Of a DNA stretch of 33,937 nt, positions 30,888-33,937 are shown in pieces; the first letter of the stretch is position 1, and each line of letters starts with the position of its first letter. Source of the DNA: CAZZBK01 sp964652155 (lineage in GTDB: Bacteria; Planctomycetota; Planctomycetia; Pirellulales; PNKZ01); contig CAZZBK010000057.1 of assembly GCA_964652155.1 (NCBI GenBank), positions 1 through 33,937 of the forward strand, given 5' to 3'. A program made the position numbers and the translations under genes. The notes beneath the pieces were generated by a model that searched no databases, was not told the DNA's origin, and saw only the letters and a list, made by a program, of their open reading frames with translations.

Positions 30888-31577
30888 ATGACACGAATGA
30901 CGTCCCTTGCGGCGATGGTGACCTTGCTCGTCGGGTCGCTCGGCTTGAGTGCTGAACCGAAAGCGCCACCCCTTTCGGCCGACAGCAAGTTGCCCAACGT
31001 CTTAATCCTCGGCGATTCAATTTCGATCGGCTATACGCCCGTTGTCCGCGAGCGGCTATCGGGAAAAGCGAACGTGATGCGCCCCAAGGCAAATTGCGGC
31101 GAAACTCGGATGGGACTGGCCGGAATCGACGAATGGCTCGCTGACGGTAAGTGGGACGTCATTCACTTTAACTGGGGGCTATGGGACTTGTGCTACCGCA
31201 ATCCCATGGCCAAGTTGCAAGGCAACCGCGACAAAGTGAACGGTATAATTTCGGTCCCACTCGAAGAATATGAAGCGAACCTGGTGCGACTCGTCGAACG
31301 GATGAAAAAAACCGGTGCCGTGCTGATCTGGGCGAGCACGACCATCGTGCCCCAGGGCGAGCCCGGACGGTTCGCGGGCGACGAAGTGAAGTATAACGAA
31401 GCAGCAGAACGGGTCATGAAAAAGCATGGCGTGCGCATGGATGACCTGCACTCCCTAACAAAGACCTTTGCCGCCGGAATGTTTACCGGCCCAGGCGATG
31501 TACACTACACCGCGGAGGCCAATGCTCAACTTGGAGACAAGGTCAGCGCGGCGATCCTTGCGGCACTCAAGCCCTAG
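30888..31577 (+). CDS. secreted SGNH/GDSL hydrolase
   Basis: The 229-residue product has a signal peptide (residues 1-21, ending LGLSAEP). The SGNH hydrolase blocks are visible: VLILGDSISIGYT (nucleophile Ser), a Gly in block II near NCGETRMGL, HFNWGLWDL (Asn of block III) and GDVHYTAEANAQLGDKV, with the Asp-x-His pair. It probably hydrolyses an ester, such as an acetylated carbohydrate, in the envelope. The GC content of 31141-31320 is about 52 percent by my count, against about 57 percent at 30301-30360 and 67 percent at 32761-32820. This hints at a different history from its neighbours. ATG 30897 is an alternative start. Confidence 0.9.
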   Translation: MTRMTSLAAMVTLLVGSLGLSAEPKAPPLSADSKLPNVLILGDSISIGYTPVVRERLSGKANVMRPKANCGETRMGLAGIDEWLADGKWDVIHFNWGLWDLCYRNPMAKLQGNRDKVNGIISVPLEEYEANLVRLVERMKKTGAVLIWASTTIVPQGEPGRFAGDEVKYNEAAERVMKKHGVRMDDLHSLTKTFAAGMFTGPGDVHYTAEANAQLGDKVSAAILAALKP

Positions 31578-31673
31578 GGCGCCACGGTGCTGGCCGTTGC
31601 TTCCCTCGCGGGCTGTTTCGACGTATAGTTTCAAGCACTCAACCCTCTCGTCGCCCGTGGGGACGCCCCGACC

Positions 31674-32585
31674 ATGAACGCCCGTCTGCTGCTTGTGTGG
31701 ATCGTGACACCCGTCTTGTGCCTGGTCGCCGTGGCGCGCGGCGCGGAGCCGGCGGCGAAAAAGGAGCCCTCGCCGTTCATTCGCCTGGAACGTAATATCG
31801 ACGGCGCGCCCATTCGCATGCAGACCTCGATCGTCCGCTATGTGCGCAAAGGCGAAGACGGCAAGACGTTTCATGTCGACCTGATCGGGGCGGTCCACAT
31901 TGGCGACCGCGCGTACTACGAACGGCTCAACCGCGAGTTCGTCAAATACGACAAAATGCTCTACGAGCTGGTCGCGCCCGAGGGGACCCGCGTGCCCAAG
32001 GGGGGCGGTAAGCCCGATCACCCGCTGGGCATGATGCAAACCCTGATGAAAGACGTGCTGCGGCTCGACTATCAGCTCGACCGCGTCGACTATCATCAGA
32101 AAAACTTCCTCCACGCCGATATGTCCCCCGAGCAAATGGCCGAGAAGATGAAAGAGCGCGGCGAGAGCCTGGGCTCGATGTTCTTCCGCGCGATGGGCTA
32201 CGCCTTGGCCGAGCAGGCCCGTAACCCCAGCGGCAGCAACGACCTCCGACTGTTCACCGCCTTGTTCGACCCCAACCAGGGTCTCGCGCTCAAGCGAGTG
32301 ATGTCGGAACAGTTCGAGGACCTGGACCGCGCGGTGGGAGTGTTCGATGGGCCCGACGGGTCGACGATCCTGACCGAACGCAACAAGGTGGCGCTCGATG
32401 TGTTGCGCAAGCAGCTCGACGCCGGAGAGAAAAAGTTGGCCGTGTTCTACGGCGCGGCACATCTGCCCGACATGGAGCAGCGACTCGTCAAGGATTTTGG
32501 CCTCGTCCGCCACAGTGTCGAGTGGATCACGGCCTGGGACATGACCGACGAGGCGAACAAGCCACCCGCCGGGCGAAAAAAGTAA
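31674..32585 (+). CDS. TraB/PrgY/GumN-like secreted protein
   Basis: The 303-residue product has a signal peptide (residues 1-23, ending VARGAEP). Conserved parts of the TraB/Tiki superfamily can be seen: VDLIGAVHIGD (GxxH), a following acidic strand YELVAPEG, and a late GAAHLPDMEQRL (GxxHxxxM type). Tiki-like members are metal-dependent proteases; many bacterial members have no known activity. The region between (about 100-200) is helical and rich in Met and Lys. A TATAGT at 31624-31629 is a weak -10 candidate before the gene. It probably works in the periplasm. Assignment rests on motifs, so moderate confidence. Confidence 0.78.
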   Translation: MNARLLLVWIVTPVLCLVAVARGAEPAAKKEPSPFIRLERNIDGAPIRMQTSIVRYVRKGEDGKTFHVDLIGAVHIGDRAYYERLNREFVKYDKMLYELVAPEGTRVPKGGGKPDHPLGMMQTLMKDVLRLDYQLDRVDYHQKNFLHADMSPEQMAEKMKERGESLGSMFFRAMGYALAEQARNPSGSNDLRLFTALFDPNQGLALKRVMSEQFEDLDRAVGVFDGPDGSTILTERNKVALDVLRKQLDAGEKKLAVFYGAAHLPDMEQRLVKDFGLVRHSVEWITAWDMTDEANKPPAGRKK

Positions 32586-32606
32586 CGTTGCCTCTGTGAG
32601 CCACGC

Positions 32607-33668
32607 ATGACGCAAGACAGACTGCGAGTCGGCTTCGTCGGACTGGGTGCCAACACACGGCTGCGGCACGTGCCGGGCCTGCGCGCGTGCGCGAACGTCG
32701 AGTTGGTGGCGGTCTGCAATCGGCGCCCCGAATCGACCGCGCAAGCGGCCCGCGAGTTAGGCATCCCGCGCACCTTTGCCCATTGGCCAGCGTTGGTGGC
32801 CGATCCCGAGATCGATGCCGTGGTGATCGGCACCTGGCCGTACCTGCATGCTCCGATCACGCTCGCCGCCTTGGCCGCGGGCAAGCACGTGCTGTGCGAA
32901 GCCCGCATGGCGCTCAACGCCGCCGAAGCGCGACAAATGCTCGCCGCGAGCCAGCAGCACCCCGAACTCGTGTGTCAGATTGTCCCCAGCCCGTTGGGGC
33001 TGCATGTCCACCGCACGGTGCGCGAACTGCTGGCGCAAAACTACCTCGGCCAACTGCGCGAGGTGGTCGCGATCGCCACGAGTGACGTGTATGCCAACTC
33101 GGAGAGCCCCTTGCACTGGCGGCAAACCGCCGAGCTGTCAGGCTTCAACATGCTCACGCTCGGCATCGTGCACGAGACCTTGCTCCGCTGGGTCGCCGAG
33201 CCCGTCCGCGTCCTCGCCCAGCTCTCGGCCTTTACCAGTGAACGGGTCGACCCCACGACCGGCGTCCGCCGCCGTGTCGGCACCCCCGACAGCGTGCAGG
33301 TCCTCACCACGCTCGCCGACGGCGCGCGGGGCCTGTACCACGCCAGCGGCGTCACGCGGTTCGGACCCGGCACGCAAATCCAGCTCTACGGCAGCGAGGG
33401 GACATTGCGCATCGAACTCGCGCCGCAAGAACGGCTCTGGGCCGCGCGGCTGGGCGATGCGTCGCTGCAACTCGTCGAGATCCCGCCCGATAAGTCGCTC
33501 ACCTGGCAGGTCGAAGCCGAGTTCATCGGCGCGATTCGCGGACACAATCCGATCGAATTCACCGACTTCGCGGCGGGCGTCAAGTACATGGAGTTCACCG
33601 AGGCCGTCGCTCGTAGCGCCGCCGCCAACTCCGCGATCACGCTACCGCTGGAGAGTCCTGCCGCATGA
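32607..33668 (+). CDS. Gfo/Idh/MocA-family oxidoreductase
   Basis: The 353-residue cytoplasmic protein has the Rossmann start VGFVGLGANTRLRHVPGLRA, the VVIGTWPYLHAPITLAALAAGKHVLCEARMA segment and a C-terminal alpha/beta sheet domain ending FTDFAAGVKYMEFTEAVARSA. The family oxidises or reduces sugars and inositols with NAD(P). In typical members the segment reads EKP, with Lys in the active site; here it reads EAR, so the usual Lys is missing. A later His in IVHETLLRW may serve the active site. It starts 21 bases after the TraB-like gene and overlaps the following broken gene by ATGA (33665-33668). Confidence 0.9.
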   Translation: MTQDRLRVGFVGLGANTRLRHVPGLRACANVELVAVCNRRPESTAQAARELGIPRTFAHWPALVADPEIDAVVIGTWPYLHAPITLAALAAGKHVLCEARMALNAAEARQMLAASQQHPELVCQIVPSPLGLHVHRTVRELLAQNYLGQLREVVAIATSDVYANSESPLHWRQTAELSGFNMLTLGIVHETLLRWVAEPVRVLAQLSAFTSERVDPTTGVRRRVGTPDSVQVLTTLADGARGLYHASGVTRFGPGTQIQLYGSEGTLRIELAPQERLWAARLGDASLQLVEIPPDKSLTWQVEAEFIGAIRGHNPIEFTDFAAGVKYMEFTEAVARSAAANSAITLPLESPAA

Positions 33669-33885
33669 GTTTCCCTTCGCCGTCGCATCCCCAGCGATCC
33701 CCGCGTCGCCGTTGGTTTCAGTTCAGCCTCGGACGTTGTTGGTCCTCGTCACGCTGATCGGCGCTCTATTGGGTTGGTACACTCACGAGCGACGACCGAT
33801 TGAGGAAATGAAAACCTGGGGAGAATATGAGGTCGTAGGACCAAATCAAAAGACCAAATCAAAAGGGACGGGAGTGGCTCTGTAG
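33665..33885 (+). pseudogene. frameshifted planctomycete short membrane protein
   Basis: From ATG 33665 the frame reads MSFPSPSHPQRSPRRRWFQFSL, the typical start of a planctomycete small membrane protein family. The expected RTLLVLVTLIGALLGWYTHERR continues in another frame from CGG at 33730. The base at 33730 is needed by both CTC and CGG, so one C appears to be missing. Uncorrected, the frame stops shortly after (SLGRCWSSSR-stop). Correction would give about 73 residues with one transmembrane helix, ending at the TAG before 33886. It may be a real mutation or a sequencing error. Its function is unknown. Confidence 0.75.
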
Positions 33886-33922
33886 AAAACTCAATGAACG
33901 CTAGCAGGGTTGAGCTGCGTAG

Positions 33923-33937
33923 TACTCATCATGAGTA
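33923..33937. repeat. terminal palindrome TACTCAT-C-ATGAGTA
   Basis: A perfect seven-base-arm palindrome ends exactly at the window edge. Because the sequence is cut here, its larger context cannot be judged. Confidence 0.4.

Noticed and set aside
1..33937. tRNA, rRNA, CRISPR arrays, prophage or toxin-antitoxin genes
   Set aside because: Scanning by eye found no tRNA T-loop and acceptor pairs, no regularly spaced repeats and no matching protein families. A covariance-model search would be needed to exclude small RNAs.

Overview
This window looks like a chromosomal stretch of a GC-rich planctomycete, probably of the Pirellulales type. The lineage is inferred from gene content: a secreted PVC-type dehydrogenase/HEAT/cytochrome c protein, Tat-exported alpha/beta hydrolases, a short membrane protein with the 'RRRWFQFSLRTLL' type N-terminus, a CPxC zinc-ribbon membrane protein, FloA, and an archaeal-type phosphoglycerate-mutase homologue beside homoserine dehydrogenase. 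No rRNA, tRNA, CRISPR array, transposase or phage gene was recognised. One assembly gap of exactly 100 N (3270-3369) removes the N-terminus of one gene.

Layout. 237-10370 (+): five exported proteins, namely the PVC cytochrome protein, a trypsin-like protease/LamG-like/SirB1 fusion cut by the gap, a lipoprotein metallopeptidase with a lectin-like tail, and two Tat-signal alpha/beta hydrolases. 10609-11850 (-): Mn-type superoxide dismutase and a 74-residue His-rich membrane protein, set among repeats. 12211-18892 (+): hom, a four-helix-bundle (IVP/S23-like) gene inside an inverted-repeat cassette, then apgM-like, HAD phosphatase, deoxyhypusine-synthase-like protein, PfkB kinase and biotin ligase. 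The last five are joined by four successive ATGA overlaps. 18853-23152: a surface-glycan group of flippase (-), ArnT-like transferase (+) and methyltransferase (+). 23298-28174: SRPBCC/TIGR01777 epimerase fusion (-), serC (+), zinc-ribbon membrane protein (+) and RlmI-like methyltransferase (-). 28383-33885 (+): floA, a sigma-54 activator with a degenerate receiver, SGNH hydrolase, TraB-like protein, Gfo/Idh/MocA oxidoreductase and a frameshifted small membrane protein.

The most unusual structure is intergenic. Several different hairpin families (5584-5644, 10412-10487, 11343-11386 with 12007-12049, 23159-23272, 26838-26917) mostly share a TAGCC-type head next to a variable stem. Three of them form head-to-head pairs like bacterial REP/BIME elements, and one pair shows compensatory stem changes. 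Two further inverted-repeat families (CCACAAAG-type at 11451-11540, ATGATGAATG-type around the four-helix-bundle gene) suggest small mobile cassettes. The most interesting protein system is the overlapping apgM/HAD/DHS-like/PfkB/birA operon, which holds an uncharacterised deoxyhypusine-synthase-like protein between a phosphatase and a sugar-type kinase.
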